The position numbers and the translations under genes are program-made. This document shows positions 7,626 through 14,272 of a stretch of DNA of 21,518 nt, piece by piece; position 1 is the stretch's first letter; every line of letters begins with the position of its first letter. The notes below the pieces were generated by a model. It was not told the origin of the DNA. It made no database searches and worked only from the letters and a program-made list of their open reading frames with translations. The DNA is from Candidatus Aminicenantota bacterium (lineage in GTDB: Bacteria > Acidobacteriota > Aminicenantia > Aminicenantales > Aminicenantaceae): assembly GCA_004378665.1 (NCBI GenBank), contig SOIA01000102.1, positions 1 through 21,518 on the forward strand. The letters run 5' to 3'.

Positions 7626-7656
7626 TGGGGTCAGGCTTTGAAAATCAAAGCCTGAC
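7626..7656. repeat. GGGGTCAG-type repeat, copy B, with a perfect 12-bp hairpin
   Basis: TGGGGTCAG runs into a perfect inverted repeat: GTCAGGCTTTGA (7630-7641), loop AAA, TCAAAGCCTGAC (7645-7656). It begins 9 nt past the stop of the TauE gene, so it may end that transcript or protect its 3' end, although no T-run follows on the minus strand. It matches copy A at 5056-5091, which is less symmetrical. Confidence 0.55.
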
Positions 7657-7665
7657 TTCGAATAT

Positions 7666-8418
7666 TCAGATAAAATTCAGAAGCTTCAAAGCCATCCAGA
7701 GTATGGCAGCCACCAGGACAATCCGGATAATTTCCTCTCCTTTTTTCACAGCGATCTTGGCTGCCCACCAAGCTCCGAAAGCCATCCCCAGCGCCAGAGT
7801 CAACCCGAACTTCCATTCCACATTCCCGGTGATCAGAAAGACAAGAAATGCGGGAATGGTGTAGATGAATATGATAAAGACTTTATGCATGTTGACTCGA
7901 ACAAGGTCCAGCCTCATCAGATGGAAAAGTGAAACCATAAACGCAAAACCGACGCCGACCTGCATAAAGCCTCCGTAAAACCCGATGGCAACCATGATAG
8001 GATAGATCAACCAGGAGGTCTTCTGGCTGGAATGTTCTTCAGGTTTTGTCTGGTTCGTTTTCCTTAGGAACATGGAGATGGTGACACCGATTAACACATA
8101 GGCCAGGATCTTCTGGAAAAGCTCATCGCTTATTCTGGTTGCAAGAACAGCCCCGGCTATGGCGCCTGGCAGAGTGAAGGCTGTCAATTTTATGCTCAAT
8201 TTAAAATCATGGTATTTTTCCTGGCGGAAAGAGACGACAGCTGAGAAAGTTTGAGCGAGTATTCCCATTCGGTTGGTGCCGTTAGCGAAAGAAGGATCCA
8301 GCCCGAGAAGAATGAGAATCGGAAGAGTGATCGTGGATCCTCCTCCGGCCATGACATTGATGAAGCCTGCTATCGAGCCGGCGCCGAACAGGAGAAGAAG
8401 TTTCAATAATTCATCCAT
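7666..8418 (-). CDS. TauE/SafE-family membrane permease (sulfite/organosulfur exporter-like)
   Basis: The 250-residue protein is made almost wholly of membrane helices, in two similar halves. The first helix carries GSIAGFINVMAGGGSTITLP, a glycine-rich motif typical of TauE/SafE (YfcA/DUF81) proteins. The second half opens with GFYGGFMQVGVGFAFM, the equivalent motif. Members move sulfite, sulfoacetate, taurine-derived compounds or other small anions out of the cell; the substrate here cannot be told. The ATG at 8418 has only a weak TAGG upstream. A possible promoter with a weak TTGCTT, a 16-bp spacer and TGG-TAAAAT lies at 8453-8480. It is a single gene, separated from the symporter by a repeat and a promoter. 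Confidence 0.88.
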   Translation of the reverse strand: MDELLKLLLLFGAGSIAGFINVMAGGGSTITLPILILLGLDPSFANGTNRMGILAQTFSAVVSFRQEKYHDFKLSIKLTAFTLPGAIAGAVLATRISDELFQKILAYVLIGVTISMFLRKTNQTKPEEHSSQKTSWLIYPIMVAIGFYGGFMQVGVGFAFMVSLFHLMRLDLVRVNMHKVFIIFIYTIPAFLVFLITGNVEWKFGLTLALGMAFGAWWAAKIAVKKGEEIIRIVLVAAILWMALKLLNFI

Positions 8419-8526
8419 TGCCTATGCACCCGAAAATATCACGAGTCAGGGTATTTTACCATCCAGAGTGGAAGAAGCAAAAAGTTTTATGCGGTTTCCC
8501 TTTCTTCGGATTCCGTTTAAAATATA

Positions 8527-8577
8527 TCCCCACGGATGGGGAGTCTCCTTTTTGATTTGAAAGACTCCATTTTTATT
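8527..8577 (+). terminator. overlapping hairpins followed by a T-run (terminator- or attenuator-like)
   Basis: Two mutually exclusive stems share bases: TCCCCA-CGGA-TGGGGA (8527-8542), and GGAGTCT (8540-8546) with AGACTCC (8562-8568). The second is followed by ATTTTTATT. On the plus strand this looks like an attenuator upstream of the broken dehydrogenase gene at 8678. No plus-strand gene lies upstream, so a plain terminator is harder to explain. Confidence 0.35.
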
Positions 8578-8677
8578 CCTGCCTAAGAACAGGCTGCTAA
8601 ATTTGAGCAAGATTGATAAAATGAGGCTCAGGAAAAGATCAAATGGATGTTAAGTTAGATTTTAAAGGTGGTTCGAT

Positions 8678-8842
8678 ATGAATTTAAAGGGAAAGAATGC
8701 GATCGTAACCGGTGGTGACCGCGGGATCGGTCAAGCCATATCACTCGCTCTGGCCAAAAAGGGAGCGAATGTTGCCGTCCACTGCCATAGAAACGAGAAA
8801 AAAGCGCAGGAGACAGTCATACGGATAGAAAAATTGGGCTAA
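8678..8842 (+). pseudogene. truncated short-chain dehydrogenase/reductase, N-terminal fragment
   Basis: AAGGTGG (8664-8670) and a 7-nt spacer precede an ATG that opens 54 codons, ending in TAA at 8840-8842. The product begins MNLKGKNAIVTGGDRGIGQA: strand beta-1 and the TGxxxGIG dinucleotide-binding motif of FabG-type short-chain dehydrogenases, followed by the second strand and helix (ANVAVHCHRNEKKAQE). Family members have about 250 residues with a YxxxK catalytic motif near residue 155; here everything after the first beta-alpha-beta unit is gone. None of the three frames downstream restores the family sequence. It is most likely the stump of a deleted gene, although its ribosome-binding site and start remain intact. 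Confidence 0.8.
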
Positions 8843-8884
8843 AAAATACGATGTCACTCCGACGCATTCTGAAGAGAGCAGTTT

Positions 8885-9313
8885 TTATCCTGCTTCTTCA
8901 TGAATTTCTTCCACAGGATGGGGATTGTGAATTGTTTCTACTTCTTGGACTTCCTGTCCTTCTTTCATCATCTTGACACTGCCATCGAAAAAAGCGTTGT
9001 CAGAGATCATGACTGCAGGAGTGAGGATTTCGCCTCTGTACTTTCCTGTGTCTCGAAGCTCCACTTTTTCGTGGGCCATCACTTTCCCCTCGACTTCGCC
9101 CTCAATAATGATGTACTGGGCCTTGACTTCTCCCTTGAGTTTTCCTGTCTTTCCCACAAAGAGAAGTGCTGTGAGGTCGATCGTCCCTTCGAATTCGCCG
9201 TTCAGGAAAAGATTGTGGGATCCCTTGATATTCCCCTTGACGCTTAATCCCTCGAATATCGCGGTTGTATCTGCTTTCTGATTTCTCTCCAATGAGCGGA
9301 AATTCACTTTCAT
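8885..9313 (-). CDS. bactofilin (polymer-forming cytoskeletal protein)
   Basis: The 142-residue protein is built of short glycine-spaced beta turns: VKGNIKGSHNLFLNGEFEG, TGKLKGEVKAQYIIIEGEVEG, DTGKYRGEI. This is the right-handed beta-helix pattern of bactofilins (DUF583), which polymerise into filaments without nucleotide and place cell-wall or envelope machinery. N- and C-terminal tails flank the helix; the C-terminus is acidic with several Pro/His. The N-terminal tail of many bactofilins binds the inner membrane face; here it is KVNFRSLERNQKADTTAIFE. AGGAGG with a good spacer precedes the ATG, and its own promoter lies at 9459-9487, leaving a leader of about 145 nt. Confidence 0.92.
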   Translation of the reverse strand: MKVNFRSLERNQKADTTAIFEGLSVKGNIKGSHNLFLNGEFEGTIDLTALLFVGKTGKLKGEVKAQYIIIEGEVEGKVMAHEKVELRDTGKYRGEILTPAVMISDNAFFDGSVKMMKEGQEVQEVETIHNPHPVEEIHEEAG

Positions 9314-9458
9314 GTTTCGATCCTCCTAATAAAAATTTTACCACCTGAAATGAAAGAAGAGGAATTTGCTTTTCTGGAACATGCAATTTTCCTCGACCTT
9401 TGTTGAATCCCTGGCTGAGATTCACTCAGTTGGGATTAAACTCATTTTGTGTTCAAAG

Positions 9459-9487
9459 TTTATAGCACATGTATTTTCTTATGTCAA
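9459..9487 (-). promoter_or_regulatory. strong sigma-70-type promoter for the bactofilin gene
   Basis: On the minus strand a perfect TTGACA (9487-9482), a 17-bp spacer and TATAAA (9464-9459) give a near-consensus promoter. It lies in the gap between the 42-residue gene and the bactofilin gene and would yield a long 5' leader. I see nothing further in that gap. Confidence 0.6.
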
Positions 9488-9536
9488 AGCTAAAAAACTG
9501 AAGGATTTAAGATAAAAAACCTCTCAAACGCGGCTA

Positions 9537-9665
9537 TTATTCCTCCCGTCTTTCCTTTTTTCTTCTATCTCCTTTGCGACGGTCATGTAATCTTCGCCGG
9601 TCTGAGTCAGTCCGTCGCTCAGGGCCGGAGTATTTTAAAGGATCTTTTTTCTCTTCCTTGCTCAT
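9537..9665 (-). CDS. 42-residue Arg-rich small protein (GPERR/DRR type)
   Basis: GGAGG at 9678-9674 and an 8-nt spacer precede an ATG that opens 42 codons, ending in TAA at 9539-9537. The product is highly charged: SGPERRTDSDRRRLHDRRKG followed by DRRKKERREE. Short proteins and tails with repeated ERR/DRR/GDRR blocks are common in deltaproteobacteria and relatives and are mostly unannotated. There is no signal peptide, membrane segment or cysteine. It might bind nucleic acid or an acidic partner, but that is only inferred from charge. It lies between the HD-GYP-like gene and the bactofilin promoter in the same direction. Confidence 0.7.
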   Translation of the reverse strand: MSKEEKKDPLKYSGPERRTDSDRRRLHDRRKGDRRKKERREE

Positions 9666-9846
9666 ATGGCCATCCTCCAGTTATCTTTTCTCCAATTTTA
9701 GATTCGAGGAGTGCAGACTCACATGAAAAAATGGTTTTTACTGAGATTCAGTCCCCTCATTTCAAGAATCAAAAAGACTCGCTCTGCGCTTCAAAACATC
9801 TAATGGAATAATGTGTACCACCATACCGAATAAAGACTCGTTAGTG

Positions 9847-9873
9847 TTTATAGTATTTTCAAGGTGAAGTCAA
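9847..9873 (-). promoter_or_regulatory. possible promoter for the 42-residue gene
   Basis: TTGACT (9873-9868), a 15-bp spacer and TATAAA (9852-9847) on the minus strand. The boxes are good but the spacing is short. The rest of the 278-bp gap (9666-9943) shows no gene or clear terminator. Confidence 0.3.
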
Positions 9874-9943
9874 GGATGAAATCCAATCGCTTCTTAAACG
9901 TTGCGGGATGAGAGGCTGGATTAAGGCTTGGGAGGGATTTCCA

Positions 9944-11305
9944 TCAAGCGACGGAAGCCTGCTCCTCTGAACCGATCATCTGCAGGAATTCTTTTCCTTT
10001 TCCAAAGGGATCAAGATATTCGGCGATTTCTATTCTCTCCTTGGATAAGTCAATGAATCCTCTTTTTTTCTCAGGAGAGAGGATCTCGACTTTTGGGTTG
10101 AATATATCGTCTCCATTCTGCTCTCTGACCACCGCAACGCTCCCCTCGCTCAAAGAGACAATGCTTTTCACGGGCCAGACTCCTATGATTTGGAAAAACC
10201 TATCCAGGAGTTCCGGGTCAAAAGCCTTTCCTCTTTCCTTTTGCATAACATCATGGATCTGAATAGGAGGGTAGCTTTTCTTGTAGGACCTTATCTGTGA
10301 AAGGGCATCATAGACGTCACACATGGACACAAGAAGTGAGGCGGGGTGTGGTTTTTGCGGGAATGCGAGCCTGGGATAACCCTTCAGGTCGTATCTCAGG
10401 TGGTGCTCGAAAGCAACGACGACCGGCAGTGTTCCTAGGGCATCCAAATATTTAAAGAGAATTTCTGCCCCTATGACAGAGTGGTGTTTCATCAATGAGA
10501 GCTCTTCTCTATTCAGCATATCCGTTTTCTGAATAATTTTGTTTGAAATGTAGAGTTTTCCGATATCGTGAAATAGGGCGGCAATGCCTATATCCAGAAT
10601 ATCATCCTTCATGTATCCCATTTTTGAAGAGATGTGCAGGGAAAGGATGGTGACGTTGAGGACATGGACAAAGGTGATGAGGTCTTTTCTTCGGAAAGTG
10701 GTTAAATCCAGAAACTCCTGGTACATATCGATCATATTTTCCAAAAAATTCAAGACGTCATACCTGAGCTCCAAATAATCAAGCTCTTCCTGGTCGATCA
10801 CCTTTTGCAGGTATTCGTTGACTTTTTCCAGAGAACCTTCATATTCCATCAAGTAGTTTCTGAGCTTTTTAACTTTTTCTTTCAGTTCCGGAGAAGAGGT
10901 TTTAATTTTTCCTGCCTGAATATTTTTGATTCCCAGGAGAGAGAAATAACTTCCAAAATCTTTCTGTCCGTTGTCTTGGGAGGTTGTTAAGACTTTAAGA
11001 AACCTGGCCAGCTCTTCTTTCTGGAGGGATTGGTAAAAGACGATTCGCTCAATATCCCTTTCCTGCAAATAGAGGATTAAAGGTTTTAATTTTTTACTCA
11101 GGTCAAAAAATATGAAATGTTCAAACGCCAGTTCACCATCGACGATTCCGATGATTAATTCTTTTCTTTCCCTAAAGATATCCTGAAGGTCGATGTAGAG
11201 TTTATTGATGGTGTCGGTGAACCTCGGGTGATCAGTCGTATAGATCTTCGCCGCCCGGATGGCAGCGATAAAATCGGTTAAAGCTTTCTTAATTTTCTCC
11301 TGCAT
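9944..11305 (-). CDS. HD-GYP-like phosphohydrolase with a HEAT-partner N-terminal domain
   Basis: This 453-residue soluble protein has three parts. Residues 1-135 form a domain also found at the start of the next gene (IYTTDHPRF, DGELAFEHF, LQKEELARFLKVL). A helical linker follows (about 140-200). The HD-GYP-like domain (about 205-380) has LFHDIGK at 244-250, MKHH at 272-275, EHHLRYD at 300-306 and KGYP at 308-311. The metal-binding HD and HH residues remain, but the usual GTGYP is LKGYP and the SDRPYR motif is QIRSYK, so activity on cyclic di-GMP is uncertain. The C-terminal tail (about 385-450) is a small beta-rich domain seen in some HD-GYP proteins. The ATG overlaps the end of the HEAT-type gene by 17 bp, so the two are co-translated. 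Confidence 0.8.
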   Translation of the reverse strand: MQEKIKKALTDFIAAIRAAKIYTTDHPRFTDTINKLYIDLQDIFRERKELIIGIVDGELAFEHFIFFDLSKKLKPLILYLQERDIERIVFYQSLQKEELARFLKVLTTSQDNGQKDFGSYFSLLGIKNIQAGKIKTSSPELKEKVKKLRNYLMEYEGSLEKVNEYLQKVIDQEELDYLELRYDVLNFLENMIDMYQEFLDLTTFRRKDLITFVHVLNVTILSLHISSKMGYMKDDILDIGIAALFHDIGKLYISNKIIQKTDMLNREELSLMKHHSVIGAEILFKYLDALGTLPVVVAFEHHLRYDLKGYPRLAFPQKPHPASLLVSMCDVYDALSQIRSYKKSYPPIQIHDVMQKERGKAFDPELLDRFFQIIGVWPVKSIVSLSEGSVAVVREQNGDDIFNPKVEILSPEKKRGFIDLSKERIEIAEYLDPFGKGKEFLQMIGSEEQASVA

Positions 11306-13223
11306 CCCACTTTTTTAAGACCTCAAGGGCCTTTTCCCTCAGTTTTTTGTTCCAGAAGAATTTCTTTTTGCTGAAGACAATTAAATGATCTTTAGCTTTC
11401 TTTAGACCGATATCCTGGATAACTTTTATATGATCGATCAGAATCTTGTTTTTTGTCCCGAATGCAGACGGAATGGAGAAAAACTTTGCCAGAGCCCTTT
11501 CTCTCGTGGCCGGCTTTCTTGTCAGGATCTCGAGAGCTTCTTTTTTTAGAGGCGCGCTTCCTCCCTCCAGTATTCTGAAGAGTCGGTTTTCATCATATGT
11601 CGAGGACAGCTGCTGGACCTTGAGTACTTCGATTTTAATTGATTCAGTTCCATACGACAAAATGTCGTTCAAGATTTCCTGAGATGCGGGAGCGTCAATC
11701 TTTCCCAGACTTTGTAAGGTTGTTTTGAGGAATTCGATGTCGGAAGACCTTATCCTCAGATTCTTTTTAAAAAGATTAAGGCTGTCAGGGTGTAGCTCGA
11801 AGAAGTATTTCAGGATTTGAGAATTGACCTTACTCTCCTCGAATATCTTGATCAGAAAGGCCCTGCTGCTCAAAAAACCTCCCTTTAAGTATGCGATCAA
11901 AGGTTCAACATCTGAAGTTGCCCTTTTTTCTTTAGCCGCTTCGTCCACGATGAAACTTATGATTTTCGCATTGGTTTGAGAAAAAACAGGCTCAAAAGCC
12001 AGTTCCTTTCTTCTTTTTTCCAATATCTTAATGAGGTGCTTGAGGTATTCCAGATCTCTGTCCTGGATTATGCTGTTCCATTCCACCAAGATTTTCTCCA
12101 GGGTTGACACGACTTTCTTTTTTTTCTCTTCTTCATCAAGCATACTCAGGAGAAAGTAGCGGTAATTTTTCTGAAGAAGATTGATGTCAAGGCCTTTTTT
12201 TTCCTCAGAATGCAAATCCTTGAGAAGGAAAGAGAGAGTCTGTATGTAAATTTCTGGAATGATTTCGCTTGTCGATCCGGTCATTAATTCTTTGATTTTT
12301 TGTCTTATTTCAGGGGAGCGATGGACAATTCTGGCTTTTTGGAATTGCTCTGCGAAAGAGTCGGCAATTTTTTTGTGTCTTCTCTTTTCTGAAAGCTCGG
12401 AGAATACTTGAAAACTCAAGGCATTGAATTCGTCATCATTGAGTATCTCTTCCAACAAGGTGGAGGCCACATCCTCTTCACTGAGTTCTTTGAAGAATTT
12501 CCTGGCCTGCGAGATCTTTGTTTCCCGGGATATGTTTTTGTTTCGCACGATGGATTTCAGCAGTTCTTTGGAGCACTTGCGGAATTTGTCCTGTTCCATA
12601 TTCTTGAGCTGGTGGAGGAATTTATCGATGTTTGTCATGAACTGTTCATTCTCGAGCAGCTCTTCAATTTTAAAGTGACCTACAACTTTTTCAAAACTAT
12701 CTGCGAGTTCACTGATTTTTTGGGCATCTTCTTTTTTGATCGCTTCCTGGAGTAAATGGGACCAGATATCCTTGATTTCTTCTCCTTCACCAGTCAGGAG
12801 TTGAGAGTAATCCAGCTCCTCTACAGAGAGATGAGTGATGTTTTCTTGCTCAAGGATCTTGCTGAAGCCTCCCTTTTTCAGAATATCTTTGGGGTGAAGA
12901 TAGACTTTGCTGATGAAGGCCATCAGTTCTTCCGGAGTGATTCCTTCTTGAATCTCAAGGCTTTTGATCATATGGAGATGGAAAATTTGAGCGAGTTCTT
13001 CATAGGTTCTCGCTTTTTCAAAATGTTTGCCGTCTACCAGCAGCGCGTCAGCTTTAACGCCGATCCGAATGGGGGATAAATAATTTAAAAGAGTATCGAT
13101 CTTTTCTTTGCCGTCTTTTACTGATTCCTTGAATGCGGGATGCTCGCTTGTGTAAATCGAGGCGTTTTTAAGAGAGAGCTTTAAACTCTTGAAAAAGCCT
13201 TCAAGGGCTTTATCCTTGTCCAT
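11289..13223 (-). CDS. large HEAT-repeat-like alpha-helical protein, partner of the HD-GYP-like protein
   Basis: The protein has 644 residues from the ATG at 13223; a TTG two codons upstream is also possible, and neither has a clear Shine-Dalgarno. The first 150 residues resemble the first 135 of the overlapping downstream gene: NASIYTSEHPAF, DALLVDGKHFE, ITPEELMAFISKVYL. The middle (about 160-460) is helical and Lys/Glu-rich. The last 190 residues read as HEAT-like helical pairs (LKTTLQSLGKIDAPASQEIL, LREKALEVLKKW). There is no signal peptide, membrane helix or catalytic motif. Such proteins serve as scaffolds. The shared domain and 17-bp overlap suggest a complex with the HD-GYP-like protein; no function is established. 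Confidence 0.7.
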   Translation of the reverse strand: MDKDKALEGFFKSLKLSLKNASIYTSEHPAFKESVKDGKEKIDTLLNYLSPIRIGVKADALLVDGKHFEKARTYEELAQIFHLHMIKSLEIQEGITPEELMAFISKVYLHPKDILKKGGFSKILEQENITHLSVEELDYSQLLTGEGEEIKDIWSHLLQEAIKKEDAQKISELADSFEKVVGHFKIEELLENEQFMTNIDKFLHQLKNMEQDKFRKCSKELLKSIVRNKNISRETKISQARKFFKELSEEDVASTLLEEILNDDEFNALSFQVFSELSEKRRHKKIADSFAEQFQKARIVHRSPEIRQKIKELMTGSTSEIIPEIYIQTLSFLLKDLHSEEKKGLDINLLQKNYRYFLLSMLDEEEKKKKVVSTLEKILVEWNSIIQDRDLEYLKHLIKILEKRRKELAFEPVFSQTNAKIISFIVDEAAKEKRATSDVEPLIAYLKGGFLSSRAFLIKIFEESKVNSQILKYFFELHPDSLNLFKKNLRIRSSDIEFLKTTLQSLGKIDAPASQEILNDILSYGTESIKIEVLKVQQLSSTYDENRLFRILEGGSAPLKKEALEILTRKPATRERALAKFFSIPSAFGTKNKILIDHIKVIQDIGLKKAKDHLIVFSKKKFFWNKKLREKALEVLKKWDAGEN

Positions 13224-13387
13224 TTTCAATGATACTTATGAGATGATTTGAGAAACGATTTTTTTGCTTCCTTTTCTCCGATTTGCGGAGAGAGCGCTTC
13301 CTTCTCCCCGGGATCATGTTTTCAGCGTATTAGCTGTCTACATGCGAGCAATATTCTATATTAATGGAGAAAAAGATGTCAAGTATT

Positions 13388-13606
13388 CTTTTTAATAGTA
13401 AGCATCTCCATTTCCGTAACAGTTTCAAAAACAGTCAGGTAAGCTGAGGAGGAAGTCATCCGGAGGCGAGCGGGCATGGTTCCTCGAAGAGGAGAGTGAG
13501 CCGAGGAATAAGCGAATTTTCCTCGCTGGGGAAAATCCGCGGGCTGATGAATCAGCTTACCTGATTGTTACTGCATCACGCTTTTAGAGATGCTTCCTTT
13601 TTAATA
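13388..13606. mobile_element. candidate MITE or structured inverted-repeat element with flanking direct repeat
   Basis: A 10-bp direct repeat, CTTTTTAATA, lies at 13388-13397 and 13597-13606. Between the copies is a 199-bp element with matching ends: AAGCATCTC (13400-13408) against GAGATGCTT (13587-13595). Further in, CAGGTAAGCTGA (13436-13447) matches TCAGCTTACCTG. The middle has two more stems, TTCCTCG/CGAGGAA (13480-13486, 13502-13508) and ATTTTCC/GGAAAAT (around 13515-13536). There is no reading frame of note. Terminal inverted repeats inside a direct repeat are the form of a non-autonomous insertion (MITE); a structured RNA is the alternative. The rest of the 13230-13783 gap shows only a small hairpin, TCTCCG/CGGAGA, at 13275-13291 and the one at 13750-13769. 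Confidence 0.5.
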
Positions 13607-13749
13607 TGATGAACGAATAAAAGCACTGAAAATGATTCCCTCTTGGCGAAGTTTTGGAGAAGGATTCAAGCGATGATTGAATTAAGATAATGAGAGTCGG
13701 GAAACGAAATAATGGGAATTTGGGGGTGAATTCGGTTTTACTTCGGGTG

Positions 13750-13769
13750 TGCAGAAAGTTTAATCTGCA
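13750..13769. terminator. hairpin downstream of the first lipoprotein gene
   Basis: TGCAGA-AAGTTTAA-TCTGCA forms a perfect 6-bp stem 15 nt past the lipoprotein stop. On the minus strand it lacks a following T-run; on the plus strand it is followed by T-rich sequence. It may mark the 3' end of the transcript. Confidence 0.3.
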
Positions 13770-13783
13770 TTCAGTCTTTCTTT

Positions 13784-14164
13784 TTATTCTTCCGGCTCTC
13801 TGGTCCAGACGCTTTCCATCTTATTCTTGAACCTTATCACGCCGTTACTGGCAGGATGATAATAGAAAGGAAACTCGTATTTTTGAAAGCCTCGCGCCAC
13901 GTAAGAAATCGTGTAAAGTGTCCACTCTTCATTGGGAATTTTCTGAATTTTCATGTCTTTGATGAGGAAGTTACTGACCTGCCCGTCTTTTGACCCGAAT
14001 TTAACTTCTTCCTTTGTGATCTCAAAAAAACATCCCTCATAGATTGGAGTTGGAGTCTCCCATATTCCTACGAGTTCATCCGGAACAACGGTTTTTCTTG
14101 AACATCCATAGACCAACAATACAGAGAAGATGGCGAGTATGACGAATATCTTTTTTGTTTTCAT
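13784..14164 (-). CDS. small lipoprotein, copy 1 (lipocalin-like fold suspected)
   Basis: From the ATG at 14164 the product has 126 residues and a classic lipoprotein signal, MKTKKIFVILAIFSVLLVYG, with Cys at 21 to be lipidated. The mature part begins with PDELVGIWET; the GxW motif near the start and alternating beta-strand pattern suggest a small lipocalin-like barrel, but this is inferred. It is clearly paralogous to the protein at 18826-19203 (PDEL.G.W, LYT.(S/T)Y, EFPFYYHP against KFPFYFNP, IRFKN against VRFQN). The frame is open 19 codons further, but those codons lie across two hairpins and precede the signal peptide. It lies 108 bp downstream of an HD-GYP receptor gene, as its paralogue also does. 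Confidence 0.8.
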   Translation of the reverse strand: MKTKKIFVILAIFSVLLVYGCSRKTVVPDELVGIWETPTPIYEGCFFEITKEEVKFGSKDGQVSNFLIKDMKIQKIPNEEWTLYTISYVARGFQKYEFPFYYHPASNGVIRFKNKMESVWTREPEE

Positions 14165-14196
14165 TTGAGTTTTCGCCCTATTTCGTATGGGATAGC

Positions 14197-14244
14197 GTCC
14201 GGTAGCATACAAGCCGGACAAAAATTTCGCGAGACGAAATCTTT
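14197..14244 (-). terminator. two hairpins between the HD-GYP receptor and lipoprotein genes
   Basis: On the minus strand ATTTCG-TCTCG-CGAAAT (14240-14224) is followed by TTTTTG, and on the plus strand by CTTTTTTT, so it could terminate in either direction. The next stem is GTCCGG (14197-14202) with CCGGAC (14214-14219). The first stem is AT-rich and could reduce rather than block read-through into the lipoprotein gene. Confidence 0.4.
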
Positions 14245-14272
14245 TTTTATCTCTAAAGTGAAGCCATTCATT

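Noticed and set aside
14165..14221. Upstream start (TTG at 14221) for lipoprotein copy 1
   Set aside because: It would place 19 residues before a normal lipoprotein signal peptide and spans two hairpins. The paralogue starts at the equivalent of 14164.
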